DNA of 64,000 nucleotides. It comes from Mixophyes australis. Taxonomy: Eukaryota; Chordata; Amphibia; Anura; Limnodynastidae. The notes below the pieces were generated by a model. The model saw only the letters and a list, made by a program, of their open reading frames with translations. It made no database searches and was not told the DNA's origin. Position numbers and translations under genes: made by a program. The stretch is from positions 90,726,918 to 90,790,917 of the forward strand of contig JAVHZZ010000003.1 of assembly GCA_036250195.1 (NCBI GenBank). Direction: 5' to 3'. Below are positions 33,202 to 46,235 of this stretch, piece after piece (positions within the stretch are counted from its first letter, which is position 1; each line of letters starts with the position of its first letter).

Positions 33202-33668
33202 CTTTCTTGTCCCCAAGAAGACTTCTGTGGTATCTAGTTTAAGGTGAAATATGAAAGAGATTTATTTAGTAGTGCAGAGTCTTGTCTGGCTGATGCTGCC
33301 ATTGTGTGCTGGAGAGGCAGCATCCAAGAAATCCACCAGGAGTCACAAAGGAGCAGAAGAGAGAAAAGTAGGGAGGATAGTGCAAAGTCATAAGGGTTTA
33401 TTTTACTGAAGACATTTGCAGATCTTCCAATAGTCATCTACTTGCAGCCAGACCTTCTCACCCTGGTGTCCACCAGGCTGATCAGTACAGCACAATGTAC
33501 ATCCACATTTCCAGGCAGCATACTGCCTCTATGAAAGAAGAATCTGCCCAACTAAAGAAAAATGCAAGCGTATGCAAATAAGAGGCTTACAAGTGCTACC
33601 AAAATACCTAAAGCATTTATTTAGGAAGATTCTCTTTAATTCTTTTGACATAGATCTAACCATGCATA
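33202..33668. other. No feature recognised
   Basis: No termini, repeats or coding signal. Confidence 0.5.
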
Positions 33669-33933
33669 GGGGGGGTATTCAATTGTTTGTTTTAACGTGC
33701 TAAACCCCAAAAAAAACGAGCGTTCTAAAAATATTACCGTTAATATGGTAACTACTCGCTAAATTTCATCTCGCAGCTCCCTGAGCAGCGAGCTGAAATT
33801 CAGCCCGCTGGCAGCGAGTAAGTACCGTATTAACTGTTTACGCGCGCAAAATTACCGTATAATATGAAGTTTTTTTAGAGCGCTCGTTTTTTTGGGGTTT
33901 TAGCGCGTTAAAACAAACAATTGAATACCCCCC
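33669..33933. mobile_element. Palindromic MITE GGGGGGTATTCAATTG, second copy
   Basis: 265 bp, ATA on both sides, and the same inverted ends and GCGAGCTGAAATT core as 13522-13753, but with a more decayed stem. Confidence 0.9.
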
Positions 33934-33936
33934 ATA

Positions 33937-34447
33937 GAGTCTAAAGAGCACTTAGACCTTGAGCAGCATCAGTACAAACAGCACAATACGTCACACTGCA
34001 CATGAAATTATACCATATAGAGAAAGAATTCTGTTGAAGACTTGAAACTTGCCATCAGTGGAATATCTCAGAGTGCTATTCAACAATCTGTCCATGGTCA
34101 CCACATAAAAATGTGGGACCTACAAGACATGACCATAATCCTTAAACAAAATAACTTCACATATAAATGGTGCATGACCTCCAGCTCCAAATCTTAAGTG
34201 TAAAGTCTCTGGCTGCTACACATGGACTTATAAATTTTAACACCTTAAACTCTATAGTACATTTCTATTGCACGTTGGGATGTTAATATATAATGGAGTT
34301 TGTTTGAAATCTTAACACCTTACATAAATACTGGAATTGGGCAAGGTTCCTAGGAGTCCTAATATGAGTCCGGACAACTATATTTTCCTTGATACTGAGA
34401 ATCATTGAATGAACTTTTAGTGGATTCTAACACTTCTCTCTAATTTG
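33937..34447. other. No feature recognised
   Basis: No termini, repeats or coding signal before the Tc1 end. Confidence 0.5.
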
Positions 34448-35697
34448 TCTATTTGGACAAAAGTATTTGGCCACGCCTGTTAATTATTGAATCGAGGTGT
34501 TTCAATCAGACCCGTTGCCAGAGGTGTATAAAATCAGGCACCTAGCCATGCAGTCTCCATTTGCAAACATTTGTGATACAAAATGGGTAATTCTATAGAG
34601 GTCCGTGACTTCAAATGTGGTACTGTGATAGGGTGCCACCTGTGTAATAAGTCGGTTCTTGAAATTTTATCCCTGCTGGATATTCCACGGTCAACTGTAA
34701 GTGATATTATTGAACAGTCAAAGCTTTTAGGAACAACAGCAACTCAGCCATAAAGCGGGAGACCCTATAAAAGCACAGAGCGGAGTCAACAACTGCCAAG
34801 GCGCATGGTGCGTAAAAGTCAACAAAGCTCTGCTGATTCCATAGCTGTAGAGCTCCGAACTTCCACTGGCATTAATGTAAGCACAAAAACTGTGTGGTGG
34901 GAGCTTAATGGAATGGGTTTCTATAGTCCTGCAGCTGCATGCAAGCCTCACATTACCAAAACCAATGGAAGGAGTCTGATGGAGTGGTGTAAGGTACACC
35001 AACACTGGACTGTGGGGCAGTGAAAAATTGTTCTGCGGAGTAACTAATCATGCTTCTCTGTTTGGCAGTCAGATGGGCAAGTCTGGATTTGGCGGATGCC
35101 GGGAGAATGTTACCTGTCTGCCTGCATTATGCCAACTGTGAAGATTGGTAGAGGAGAGATAATGGTATGGGACTGTTTTCAAGGGTTTGGGCTAGGCCCC
35201 TTATATCCAGTGAAGGGAAATCTTAATGCTACAGCATACCAATTCATTTTGGACAATGCTATGCTTCCAAATAAGTGGCAACATTTTGGATGAAGGCACT
35301 TTTCAATTCCAACATGACTGTGTACCAGTGCACAAAGCAAGGACTAAAAAAACATGATTTGATGAGTTCGGTGTGGAAGAACTTAACTGCCCACACAGAG
35401 CTCTGACCTCAACCCCACTAAACACCTTTGGGATGAACTAGAATGGAGATTGTGAGCCAGGCCTTCTCGTACAACATCAGTGCCTGACCTCATAAATGTT
35501 CTACAGAATAAGTGGGCACAAATTCCACAGAAACACTCCAATATCTTGTGGAAAACCTACCAAGAAGAGTGGAAGCTATTATCGCTGCAAAAGGGGGATC
35601 GACTCTATATTAAAGAATATGTATTTGAACACAATGCCATTACAGTCCCTACTGGTGTAATGGTGAAGCGTCTGAATACTTTTGTCCATATAGAGTA
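34448..35697 (+). mobile_element. Tc1-type transposon with decayed transposase
   Basis: The left end is CTATTTGGACAAAAGTATTTGG. Near the right end AATACTTTTGTCCATATAG is its inverted copy. On the plus strand, pieces of a Tc1 transposase are readable. 34805-35023 carries a helix-turn-helix-type region and SLMEWCKVHQHW. 35096-35293 carries GEIMVWDCFQGFGLGPLYPVKGNLNA, here noted by its core MVWDCF and the GNLNA end. 'FQHDCVPVHKA' follows at about 35306 (family QHDNAPVHKA). Several stops and frameshifts; not functional. Confidence 0.87.
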
Positions 35698-36235
35698 TAT
35701 TATTGTGATGCAGGCATTGCTATGCAACTGTGCATGCACCAGGAGACAAAAAAAAGCTACATCACTTAGCAAACTCCACTGCTGCTGGGAAGAGGACAGA
35801 GATGGAGTTAACCCATCCCACTGTATATGCCTGCTCAAAGGGAGAGAAAAAGAAGCAAACACAGGGGATCAGAGTATGAAGAGAGATCTGATGGAGAAGT
35901 CTGTGTAGACAGAGAAGCTGAGGCAAGAAAATACCGAGTCTGTGAGAGGAGAGAAAACAGAGCTGAAGCAGAGAGACAGCAAAGCAGTGAGTGTGAGTGT
36001 GATACTGTAAAAACAGAAAAAACAGAAGCCTGAAGCTGACATTTTGGACAGAATGGAAGACAGCAGTCATTGAAGGAGAGTTCAAACAAGGAGCTTTAGA
36101 GTGGAGGAATTGCAGATAAGTATAGCTGGTTATATTATTTATATGCCGGGGACTGAGATCCACTATTGGTGTGAAGAATATAGGGATATTGTGGAGAGTC
36201 CTGAAGATGTGGATTTGTGTCATGCCCTTTTGCTA
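35698..36235. other. No feature recognised
   Basis: A purine-rich stretch (35840-36040) opens frames on both strands but has no recognised motif. Confidence 0.45.
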
Positions 36236-36845
36236 GTATTATTATTATTATTATCCTTTATTTGTTTGGTGCCACAAGGGTTCCGCAGCGCCGTACACTG
36301 TACAAAACAGTAGACTATACAGGGTAAGACATTACTGAACAATAAACAATAAATACCAAACTTCAGAGGCTCCAGGCAGACTAATGCAGTAAGGACGGAG
36401 CAGAAGAACAGGTATGGATACAGGAGGGAAGAGGGCCCTGCTCAAGTGAGCTTACATCCTAAGGGAGGGTAAACAAGACTCAGGCACAAAGGGAGTCAGT
36501 TGATGCATATGGGAGGGAGAAGGGGCCGGGAGGAGAGAGGGGAATATGGGTAAGGTGGAAGGATGGTAGGCTTAAAGGAAGAGGTGAGTTTTAAGTACTC
36601 GTTTGAAGTATCTTAGATTGGGAGAGAGACGGATGGAGCGAGGGAGGTTGTTCCAGTGAAGGGGGGCTGGACGGGAGAAGTCCTGGATTCTGGAGTGGGA
36701 AGAGGTGACCAGGGTGGAGGAGAGGCGACGGTCATTGGCCGAGCACAGGGAGCGGGCAGGAGTGTGAATGGAGAGGAGGTTAGAGATATAGGGGGGAGTG
36801 GATTGGGAAAGAGCCTTGAACGTGGTGGTCAGGATTGATATAAGA
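36236..36845 (-). mobile_element. L2/CR1-like LINE (or derived SINE) 3' region
   Basis: On the minus strand it ends in (TAA)n after a segment complementary to GGTTCCGCAGCGCCGTACACT. Further in is CCCTGCTCAAGTGAGCTTAC, which recurs in the copies at 48505-48910 and 58240-58570. The GC-rich inner part (36620-36790) gives spurious frames. Confidence 0.68.
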
Positions 36846-38929
36846 TATCTTTTGCAGGGTCAACAGAGACTAAATAGAGAGGGTGGTTAGGTTTGAGAGA
36901 CTGAATTTGACATGCTTCAAGTTATATAGATATTTGGTGAGCTAACAAATTGCTACTGCTGTCAGAATTTGTAAACAGGAAAAATAATGCTCCTGAAGAG
37001 AGAGAAGTGACTTCGTTGCCCAAAATTTTGTATGAATACAATTCAACCCACGAGTAACAGACATTTTGAGATTACAGAGAAAGTTGTGCTTTTTGGTATG
37101 GAAATATGTAGCTGCATTTTTTCAAGAGTCAAGTGATTTATCCTGTTACCTGCTGTGTGTGATTACACATAATTTATTTCAAATGACTGTGTTTGCATTC
37201 CAGTTGCTCATATGCATAGTGAGAGTGTTCAACTGTGCTATTCTTTCTAGAGAAGAGTTATAACTGGATTACCAGGGATGTCAGAGTTCTGTATTCAAAG
37301 GCACCTGTGTAAAGCATTGTGTCCAACTCAAGGATTAATTGCCTAGTTTATGCATACGCATAAACTGTGATGGATCACAGGCCACCAGTGCGCACCAACA
37401 AGAGAGCTAAAAGTATTATTGTGCAATTACATGTTTAAAGGGTTTAGGTGTGGTGCAGTGTGATTTTAACTGTGTAAAATTCTGTGAAATTAAATTATTG
37501 CATGACCTGTATAAAAAGTTAAACTGCTAAGCAAAGTACTGGAGTAGGCTGTTGTGCAATCAAATCATTTAGAGTAATCAGAGTGTCAGTGGTACCTCAT
37601 CTGTAGTCACTGAGTGGTAAAGGAAGTAGTGCAAGGGAAATTATAGTTGCTATGCAAACTGTTAGCTTTCCAGCATTTAAGTGATTGTCTTTATTATTGT
37701 AGTTTGATTTGTTTTATGCTCTGTCCTTATTTCATGTCAAAGATATATTTTTGCTATGAAATGCAAAAAAGTAGTTGCTGCCCAATCCTCAGCCAATAAA
37801 TGTGCCAAGGTGCATCTACACCCTTCTTATGTCCCTTTACAGTGTTTTTGTGTCTGTGGTCATAGTTATAGTGGTGGGCAAGGATTCCCCCAAGTAACCC
37901 CTTGGTGTTCGTGATCCTGGACACTCCCTAGAAGACACGCTATGTGTCAACATTTGGGTGGAGGCTCTGTTCTGAATAAGAGAGGCGAAAGAAAGTCTTA
38001 CACCTATGCCATTTGCATAGACAATTCCAAAAGGAGCCTGGAAAAGGGGAGTTACATTACTACCAGACAAATATATTATTATTGGTATTTTTAAGCATAA
38101 ATGTATGGGATCAATTGATATTTATGTATTCCACTTGATATATGGAAAGTTACTTCAATTTGTGCAAACTATAATTTTATTACCTTGGCAATACTAATTT
38201 TATATGTATATTTATATTAAAGGGACTGACAAAAATTGAACAATAACTATTGTGATTGGTTCTACCACTTTTTAAACCTACCCACCATGGCTGATAAAGT
38301 TACTGCCATAAATGTAAATGGTTAAAACTCCCCCAAAAACATACAATAACATTTTCTGCATGTAAAACAATTGCACACAGACATAATACTTCTACAAGAA
38401 ACATATTTCATGGGCAACCACTCACAGCATAAAGATAAGAGAGAAGGTACATAAAAGTAGTAGGCACTCCTCTTCATCTCACCCTCACACTGATACCCTC
38501 ATATGCACCACAGCATACAGCATGTGACACAATAAACTGCCTTCTAATTTACTTTGCAAAATATCTAACTTTGCACAGGTTCTACACCAAACCCAATTTT
38601 TGAGTCTGGAGATTCCCACACTTTTGATACATCAGCAAAAATAAATTTGGGGTTTCTCTTTTAACCCATTCTGTGTCAACTGTGACTGAACACTTAAAGA
38701 ACATTGAACACATAACAAACATTGTCATCCTTCCTGTGCATTGTCTGTTAGTTGCAGGCACACTCTTGGAATTCCACAAAATATCCAAATTTACAGTTGT
38801 TGCAATTTCCACGTAACATGTGATCTTGCACAGACCTTTACATACATGCATTCTCCGCCAAGTTGTGACAAATTAGCACAAAGGTACCAAACTTTTGCGA
38901 GGAGTTGTAAAAGATATACATGCAGGATC
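36846..38929. other. No gene recognised; possible unclassified repeat
   Basis: AT-rich. Parts resemble in general character the stretch at 50030-51240, and both end in a GTGGAGGC(A/T)CTG word followed by GAA-rich sequence (37960 and 51190). That could reflect a shared retroelement, but I cannot define edges. Confidence 0.35.
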
Positions 38930-38947
38930 AGGCCCCAATGTGTAGTA

Positions 38948-39271
38948 CGGACACTATACAGAACAACGGCGGTCACATGATGTTCGCCTGCCAATAGCTG
39001 CAAGGTAGGCCACATAATCTTGGCCAATCAATCATCTGCAGTCTCCAGTTATCATTCCGACAACAATATAATATGCATAGAGTCCATAAACCAATGGTTT
39101 ACAACCATTGCTGTGTCAGCAGGTTTATGAACTCTTTGCATATTATATTGTCAGAATGATAAATGGAGACCGCACATGATTGATCGGCCTAGATCATGTG
39201 ATCCGCCTTGCAGCTATTGGCAGGCGAAGATCAGGTGACTAACGTTGTTCTGTATAAACAGTGCCATATCG
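38948..39271. repeat. Large foldback (imperfect inverted repeat, ~145-bp arms)
   Basis: The left arm is 38948-39094 and the right arm 39121-39271. Shared words, in opposite orientation, are TACAGAACAACG, CGCCTGCCAATAGCTGCAAG and AATATAATATGCA. Identity is roughly 80% by eye. The loop has its own perfect hairpin CAATGGTT-TAC-AACCATTG (39092-39110). It is probably a foldback MITE; no clear TSD. Confidence 0.85.
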
Positions 39272-39463
39272 GGACTACTATTTCTTGCCTCTAATGAAAC
39301 AGCTGATGTCAGCTAAGAAACGCGTCAGAGTACTTTGTGATTTACTTGGGGGAGTCTTGCCGTTTATAACCCCGGGGTTAATTATTTTATTTGCAACCAG
39401 GAGGATGACGATATTCACCACTGGATCTATCTTGAGACTGTCTTCCTGATTTCTTCCTGTATA

Positions 39464-40150
39464 CGAGGTATGTCTATTAAATAACGAGACTGATTAAATA
39501 ACTCACCTTTATTGATTGGTATTACAAATTTAATGTTTGCCCCCTTCTATATACTCCCCATTTGCACTAATACATCACTGTAGTCTTGTTTTCCACTGCT
39601 CGAAGGCATGGAGTAAATCAATTTCTGTCACTTGTTTCGAACATATCTGCCGTTTTCATCTTTACAGCATCAACTGACTTAAAATGTGTCCCTTTAAGCA
39701 CTGATTTAACTTTTGGGAAAAGATAAACATCGCATGGTGCTAAATTGGACGAATATGGAGGATGTTCAAGTGTAAAAATATGTTTGTCAGTCAAAAACTG
39801 CTTCACAGAAAGTGCTGTGTGAGCAGGCGCATTGCCCTGGTGAAGAAAGAGACCATTTTTCCACAGTTGCGGCCGTTTATTTCTGACTCTTTCTCTCAGC
39901 TTTTGCAAAACTTCTTCATAATAATGCTGACTAACTGTTGTGCCTTCTGGAACCCATTCTTCCAACACTCAATATCGAAAAAAACAATGAGCATTGCTTT
40001 GAATTTTGACTTGTTTTGACAACCTTTTTTCATTCTTGGTGATGACGGTGTTTTCCAGTGCACTGACTGTCTTTTGGTTTCAGGGTTGTACCTGATTATT
40101 GCTGACCCAGCTTGTTCTGACACTCCTTCCGTTTGCTGATTTTGCACCCT
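39464..40150 (-). mobile_element. mariner transposon, 5' truncated
   Basis: The 3' end at 39464 reads ACGAGGTATGTCTATTAAAT on the plus strand, a mariner-type terminus. The minus-strand coding remnant (39618-40147) carries WVPEGTTVSQHYYEEVL, RERVRNKRPQLWKNG, NAPAHTALSV, and NLAPCDVYLFPKVKS. Of the D,D34D triad, the second Asp (family HDNAPAH) is Gly here (HQGNAPAH). The final Asp of APCD is kept. A frameshift joins 39896-40147 with 39618-39968. The other end is missing at about 40150. Confidence 0.87.
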
Positions 40151-40440
40151 GCAGTCTGTTTGTGTACCAGTCCCGTCTACGTTGAGCAGACCCTTCTTGT
40201 TGTTGATACCAGTTCATCACACCTGGAGACAGCCCAAACTTCCGCAACCTGCAACCCACCAGCAGCTAAGCCCAAACCTCCTGGCAGAAGTCCCTTGTGA
40301 AAGAAGGGGGGTTGTTAGAATCTGCGCCTCTGTTACTGCCTGCACTAATTCAGGTTATGAAAGTTAATACACTATATCCACTAGAATAGTAACAGTACTC
40401 CTCCAATGACGACCAACCAAAGCATACAATCTATTATTTA
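40151..40440 (+). mobile_element. Possible gypsy pol end and LTR start
   Basis: The layout (coding-like sequence, then AAAGAAGGGGGG directly followed by TGTTAGAATCTGCGCC at about 40314) resembles the end of a gypsy pol gene, a polypurine tract and an LTR start. The matching LTR end may be at 41900-42395, after a Tc1 insertion. Tentative. Confidence 0.42.
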
Positions 40441-40444
40441 CTTT

Positions 40445-41565
40445 TATCTCTTGAGAGAGAGGTACAGCTTTGTGGTACTAGGTAGGACCCCATTTTGCCC
40501 CCAGAACAGCCTGAATTCTTCATGGCATGGATTCAACAAGGTGCTGGAAACATTCCTTAGAGATTGTGGTCCATGTTGACATGATAGCATCACTCAGTGG
40601 CCGCAGATTTATTGGCTGCACATTCATGCTGTGAATCTTCCGTTCCACCACGTACCAATAGTGCTCTATTAGATTGAGATCTGGTGACTGTGGGTCATTG
40701 GAGTACACTGAACTCATTGTCATGTTTGAGTTGTCATAGTCATGTTTGTGGAATCAGCTTGTGTTGTGGCCATAAAGAGAGGGACATGGTCAACAACAAT
40801 ACTCAGGTAAACTGCAACATTTAAAAGATGCTCTATTGGTATTATTAGGCCTAATGTGTGATAAACATTCCCCACACCATTATACTACTACCACCAACCT
40901 GCATCTTAACAAAGGCAGGATGGATCTATGGATTCAAGTTTATGTCAAAATCTGATCCTATCATCTTCATGTCTCAGCAGAAATCGATATTCTTCAGACC
41001 AGACAATGTTTTTCCAATCTTCAACTGTTCAGTTTTGGTGAACCTCTACCCGCTGTAGCCCCAGTTTGTGGGGCTTCTGCCTCTGCTACTTTAGACCATT
41101 CCCCTTAAGGTTTGACTTGTTGTGCATTCACAGATGCTCTTCTGCATTCCACTGTTGTAACGCACGGTCATTTGAATTACTGTAACTTTCCTGTAGGCTT
41201 CAACCTGTCTGGCCATTCACTTTCTACCTCTCATTAACCAGGCATTTTCACTCACAGAACTGCCACTCACTGAATGTTTTGTGCACTATTCTCTGTAAAT
41301 GCTAGAGACTGTTTTGCATGAAAATGCCAGAAAATCAGCAATTTATAAACTATTCAAACTACCCTGTCTGGCACCAAAAATGATCCCACAGTCAAAGTCA
41401 CTTACATCACATTTCTTCTTATTCTGCTGTTTGTTCTGAACAACAACTGAATGTTTCGATGATGTCTGCATGTTTTTATGCATTGCTTTGCTGCCAATAA
41501 TTGGCTGATCAGATATTTGTATTACCTAGCAGGTGTAACTAATAAAGTTGCCTTTGAGAGTATGT
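40445..41565 (-). mobile_element. Tc1-type transposon with decayed transposase
   Basis: Minus-strand 40520-40723 encodes DPQSPDLNLIEHYWYVVERKIHSMNV..., the third catalytic block of Tc1 transposases (family SPDLNPIEHLW, with P to L here) and CFQHLVESMP near the C-terminus. The right part (41350-41420 and 41500-41560) holds the 5' leader and an end with TAGCAGGTGTAACTAATAAA. The middle is stop-ridden. Edges are approximate. Confidence 0.8.
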
Positions 41566-41899
41566 TTTAAGATGAATTATGCCAAATTGATTGCAGTTAA
41601 ATTAAGACTTTTTTGTTTGCAGATCAATAAAAATTCAAGAACTATTTTATGATGTATATTTCATACAAAAATATTCCAAAAATGTAAATATTAGTGAACA
41701 TACCTTTTCTACATCCTGTGATTAATGTAATATTAATAAGAATTAATTATAAAAGAGGAAAAAATATAAATAAATAATTACATGAATATGTTAAAAATGT
41801 ATAATGTTAAACCTAAAAATTTATTTTTCAAAAAAAAGAGAAAGGGGGAGAGGAGAAAAGGCTATATATTATTTAATATAAATAACCTAATTGTATAGA

Positions 41900-42395
41900 A
41901 ATATGGATCTCTGCTTGTTTGTTGAATCTGTCATTTGTGCAATTACTGCTTCTACCTTGTGTAGGATCAATATTGCAGATCACTGATGCAACTGTTTGCT
42001 GGGTAAATAGTTACAAGCTTCCTTCTGCTCTCAGTCTGGCAACCATGCAGATAATCATTCAGCAGATTCTGATTGGTGCTGATGCCTTTATAGAGCTCAC
42101 TCTGGCTTCATACCAATGCCGGTCATAGTTCCTGCTTGACCTAGTGTGCCTTGTATCCTGACTTGTTCTGTTATTAGTGTTTGACCCAGATTGTTTCAAG
42201 GACTCTGATGTCTTCTCCACCCCTGACCACTGGCTTGTTTTATGGATCTGCATATATATCCCTACTTGCCCTGACCCCTGTTTTGTTTATATGAACTGCT
42301 GTCTTCTCTATTACTGACTGTGGCTTGTCTGTTATTTGCATTAAGCCTTGCCTCCGTGTGCTGTCCACTTCACCAGACAACTGTCAGATCAATCC
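41900..42395 (+). mobile_element. Probable gypsy LTR, 3' portion
   Basis: CT-rich sequence with repeated CCCTGACC and TTGCCTCCGTGTGCTGTCC words, in the style of amphibian gypsy LTR U3/R regions. A possible 5' part is at 40314-40440, split by the Tc1 element. No TSD verified. Confidence 0.4.
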
Positions 42396-45010
42396 TATTA
42401 TATAAAACTCTTTATCTGTGATCTGGAACCTATGATTTGTGGCTTTTTTTTCTGTATAAACTCATATGTACTACATACTGCACTTTTAGCAGCCAAAGGG
42501 TTTAGATGGCTGGCACGGTCCTCTAACCTTCAAAATGGCTACACATCACCCTCAATCTCAGTAATAATTAAAAAAAAAAAAAATTATTTAAAGAAAGAGA
42601 CACCTTTCTGTAATAACCTAATAGCAAGCATTTTAAACAAGTGTTACAAACTATAACAAAAACATTCTGGTAATAAACAATGGGGGAGCAGGAGGCCACA
42701 GGTGAAGACTTGGAGGGCTGACTGTTTTCCATCACTGGTTTAGATGGTAATCAACTAGTGTCCATTTTATTTGCCTGGCCTATATTTTACCTTTATCATT
42801 TCTTATTGCCTTAAAGAAACTGGGAGCTATGGAGTTTTAAAGGCTGTATTTTAAACATTTTTTTTAGTTTGCCATACAAAATCTGCATCAAAATCTGACT
42901 ATGCTGAATATAAAATGGTATTTATTAATAAGCCTTGTAATCTTCTATGAATAGAAAAGCTACAGGCCTACCATTCCCATTATTTGTAGAGAATTTTGGT
43001 TTGTGATACCATGCATTCTGTCTGTCCAGCTGACTGTGCAGGTAATTAATTGTATCTATTTGTTTTTTATTATAAATTTTAATTCAGCTTGTGATGGTCA
43101 TATCCAAAAATGTATTTTAAGTTGATATTGCTGGGATGTGAAATTTAAATCAGATGTGTTATTTTTAAGGTGATTAACAAAACTCCAAAGTTTAGGTTCT
43201 GTGTCCATATGCCAAAGAAACAAAAAATATCATCAAAGAAACAGCCATAGAAGACCAGATTTGCATATGGACCATTCCATATATTTGTCTTTTAAAATAG
43301 ACCCATATAGAGGTTGGCAAACTTTGGCGCAAATCATCTAAAACGCTACAGAGCAGAACATAAACAAAATATATGCCAATTTAGAAGTCCATATTTGTTT
43401 TTTCATCTTATGTCTTGTGCCTACTTTTGCGTAAACTTTAAGTTATACCCATGGATTAGCACATCTAGATGACTGCAGGGTGAAACATGTTGTTGTTTGA
43501 GTTAGGAGTTAGGTTGATCTGGGCATTCCCTGTTGAATGTGGACTCTTCATTTTCCTCCTTTTCTATGAATTGATTTATATAGCACATAGCACCCCCTCC
43601 ACTCATGCTATTGACTACTCAACCTAGGAGGATGGTTTATAACCTGTTGCGGGACCATCTCCTTACATTTGAATGTGGACTCTGTAAAGTAATGCACCTT
43701 TTCTACACTCAAATACAAAATGAACTTCAAGGGGTGAGGAATGTACGTTTCGGCAGGTTTTTCCGATTCAGCAGATGTCCATATAATCTTTTTATAAGAT
43801 ACTTACACATTCACCAATGTGGAAGTGATTGAGTTCCTGTTGCTACTAGGTTATCTTTCTGCCATATACGTGTATTTTGACATGGGAAAGTGCATTTGTA
43901 TGCACCTAAAATCATTGTTATTAAACACTAGCACAATAATTGAGAAAGAAGAAATGGTCACCACGACGAAAAGATAAATAAGGCTGAAACAAATATTTTA
44001 GGAGTAAAATGGAAATGTATATAATTACGAGGTGATCCGTATGTGACAGTAAGCAGTAGAAAGTAACATTGAAATTATGCTTTTACATGGACATTCCTAT
44101 GCTAGGGCAGTATGGGCTGGGAGGCAGGGGGGCAGGGGGGCCTCTGCCCCCATGGACCAGTTTCATAGTGGGCTACCTTGGGCTGGGTCACCTCCATTTT
44201 TCACTTTAAAAATGTTCCTAATAGGCTTATGAGTCGAGTCTTGTTCACCAGCCTAAAATTTGTCAGCCCTCCCTTGTTCCTATAACAGATAGCAATCCTG
44301 CAAACACAAAAAGTTTCTACAAACAGTAGATGCCCTTCAAAAAGTAAAATTGGGACTGCAAGGTGTGATATGCACCTGAGAAGGTCCAAGGCATAAAGGC
44401 AGATTTGTTTAAAAAATATGTACTAGTCTGCTGCACTTTTGGTTCATTAATTAACCCTAAAAACTAATGGACAATGACAAGCATAACGCTGCTATGAAAT
44501 TTCTGCCCATAGATCGGGATTGTGTGCCTATACATCAGTTCATACATGCTTCGGATAAAATAGTAAAAACTTACATACTGTATTGTTGAACATCCCATTA
44601 ATGCATCGATTCCAATGCTTCATCTTCTTATCCTTCTTTTTCCTGGAAATGCATTCAGGAAAGAACCTAACACCTTTCATTGAGCAGCAATGAAGCAGAA
44701 GCACATTAGAACAATGGTAGGGAAAAATATACTTTTCCAATAATAGGGACAAGACACATTCAGAAAGTAGCATTGATTTTACACAATGAATATGGTGTAC
44801 TCACAACGCCTATTAATGGCATATTTAAACACACAATATTCCCTCTCCATGGGGGATTAAGTTTCAACACTCTTACTGAACTAGTACATTACCTATAGTG
44901 CTAATGGAGTTTGAATTTCTTGTTTTGTTATGTAGCTTTGTATTCCCTACTTTGTAGATGCTACGTAATACATTGTTGGCAACCGTTTCTAATTTTATAT
45001 TAACAGGTGT
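42396..45010. other. No gene recognised
   Basis: AT-rich. A short GC-rich piece at 44100-44210 (GGGAGGCAGGGGGGCAGGGG) may be a fragment of a hAT-like terminus. No transposase or host exon was seen. Confidence 0.45.
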
Positions 45011-45339
45011 AAAGCACCTGCCCTGAGGGACGGTGCAAGGTTGCTCGGTCCTTAGGCAAAGCTTAAGCTTAGCGCCCCTCCTCCCCCCAAAAAATCTCAT
45101 TTCCAAGCCCCTAATACACTTGAAGTAAAAATACTAACTCTTACCTCCTACTGGCTGGCAGGCTGGCTAGGGTGGAGTCAAGATATCTGACGCAGCACTG
45201 ATGTTTAATGCGGAATGCTGTCCAAGCTTCACTGCTGCCCAGGACCAAACACAGGATATCTAGAGGGGAAGCTCCAAATGTTAGATTTCAGAACAAAACA
45301 AACAAAAAAAAAGAAACTTTGACATCACCCACCTGTTAT

Positions 45340-45640
45340 ACACTGACATGTGCCCCAGTGCCCAACAACTTCTCTCACACATGCCCATCTGCCCACTAGC
45401 TATTCTCACATATGCCACCTCTTGCCCATCAGCTTGTCACATATGCTAGCCGCATAACACCAGTTTTACTCCCATGCCCGCCTGCCCACCAGCTTATCTT
45501 CAACATACACCACTGCCCTAAGCGCCCTAGCCAGCTTTTTGCCCACCATTTCTTTAAAATGCTCCCCTGCCAAACTGATTTCCTATCACATGCCCACTTG
45601 CCAATTGGATTTTTTCTCACATACCTTTTTGACTACAAAC
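45340..45640. repeat. Diverged minisatellite (CACATGCCC units)
   Basis: About six units of roughly 45 bp, with CTCACACATGCCC and GCCCACCAGCTT. Confidence 0.75.
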
Positions 45641-45999
45641 TTTTAATAAATAAACAGCTTAATGATTAATGGTTGATCAACCATTTATTTCTTTTTAGTA
45701 TTGGCCCACAACTTGGCTCTCTTCTGTTGCTGTCTATTAATGTATTCTGTAGATGTAATATTAAATATACTAACACATGCAAATAAATAGAGAAAGGTAA
45801 TCTAAATGCTATAGATAATCTAGACCGTTTAATACTTATTTGCATTTGTTAATGTATTTTGTAGATGTAAAATTAATTATACCAATAGTAAGCAAAATAG
45901 GAGGCAAATACTAAAACACATAAATGGATCCTCAACTATCTGGGGCTAGAGTAGACCTAGCAAGGTAAATTAAAGTAGTGCTTCATTATGCATCGCTGC

Positions 46000-46235
46000 A
46001 ATTTGGTATTTTCTGTAGCATTCATTCCCACCCCCCCCCTTCCCATTTTCTGTAGCATTCACTCTCCCCCTCCTGTTTACTGTAGTATCTACTCTCACCT
46101 CCCCCCTATTTTCTGTTGCATTCTTTCACTCTCCCCCCATTTCTCTGTAGCATCCTCCCCCCCCCCCTGTTCTCTGTAGCCACCTTCTCTCTCACCCCCC
46201 CCCTCAGTTCTCTGTAGCATACTATCACTAACCCC
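46000..46235. repeat. Pyrimidine-rich minisatellite (TTTTCTGTAGCATTC units)
   Basis: Seven or so units of about 30-38 bp with TTCTGTAGCATTCACTCTCC followed by C-runs. Confidence 0.85.

Noticed and set aside
35762..36223. 153-codon minus-strand open frame
   Set aside because: It overlaps a plus-strand frame over the same purine-rich tract and has no motif. Openness is explained by composition.
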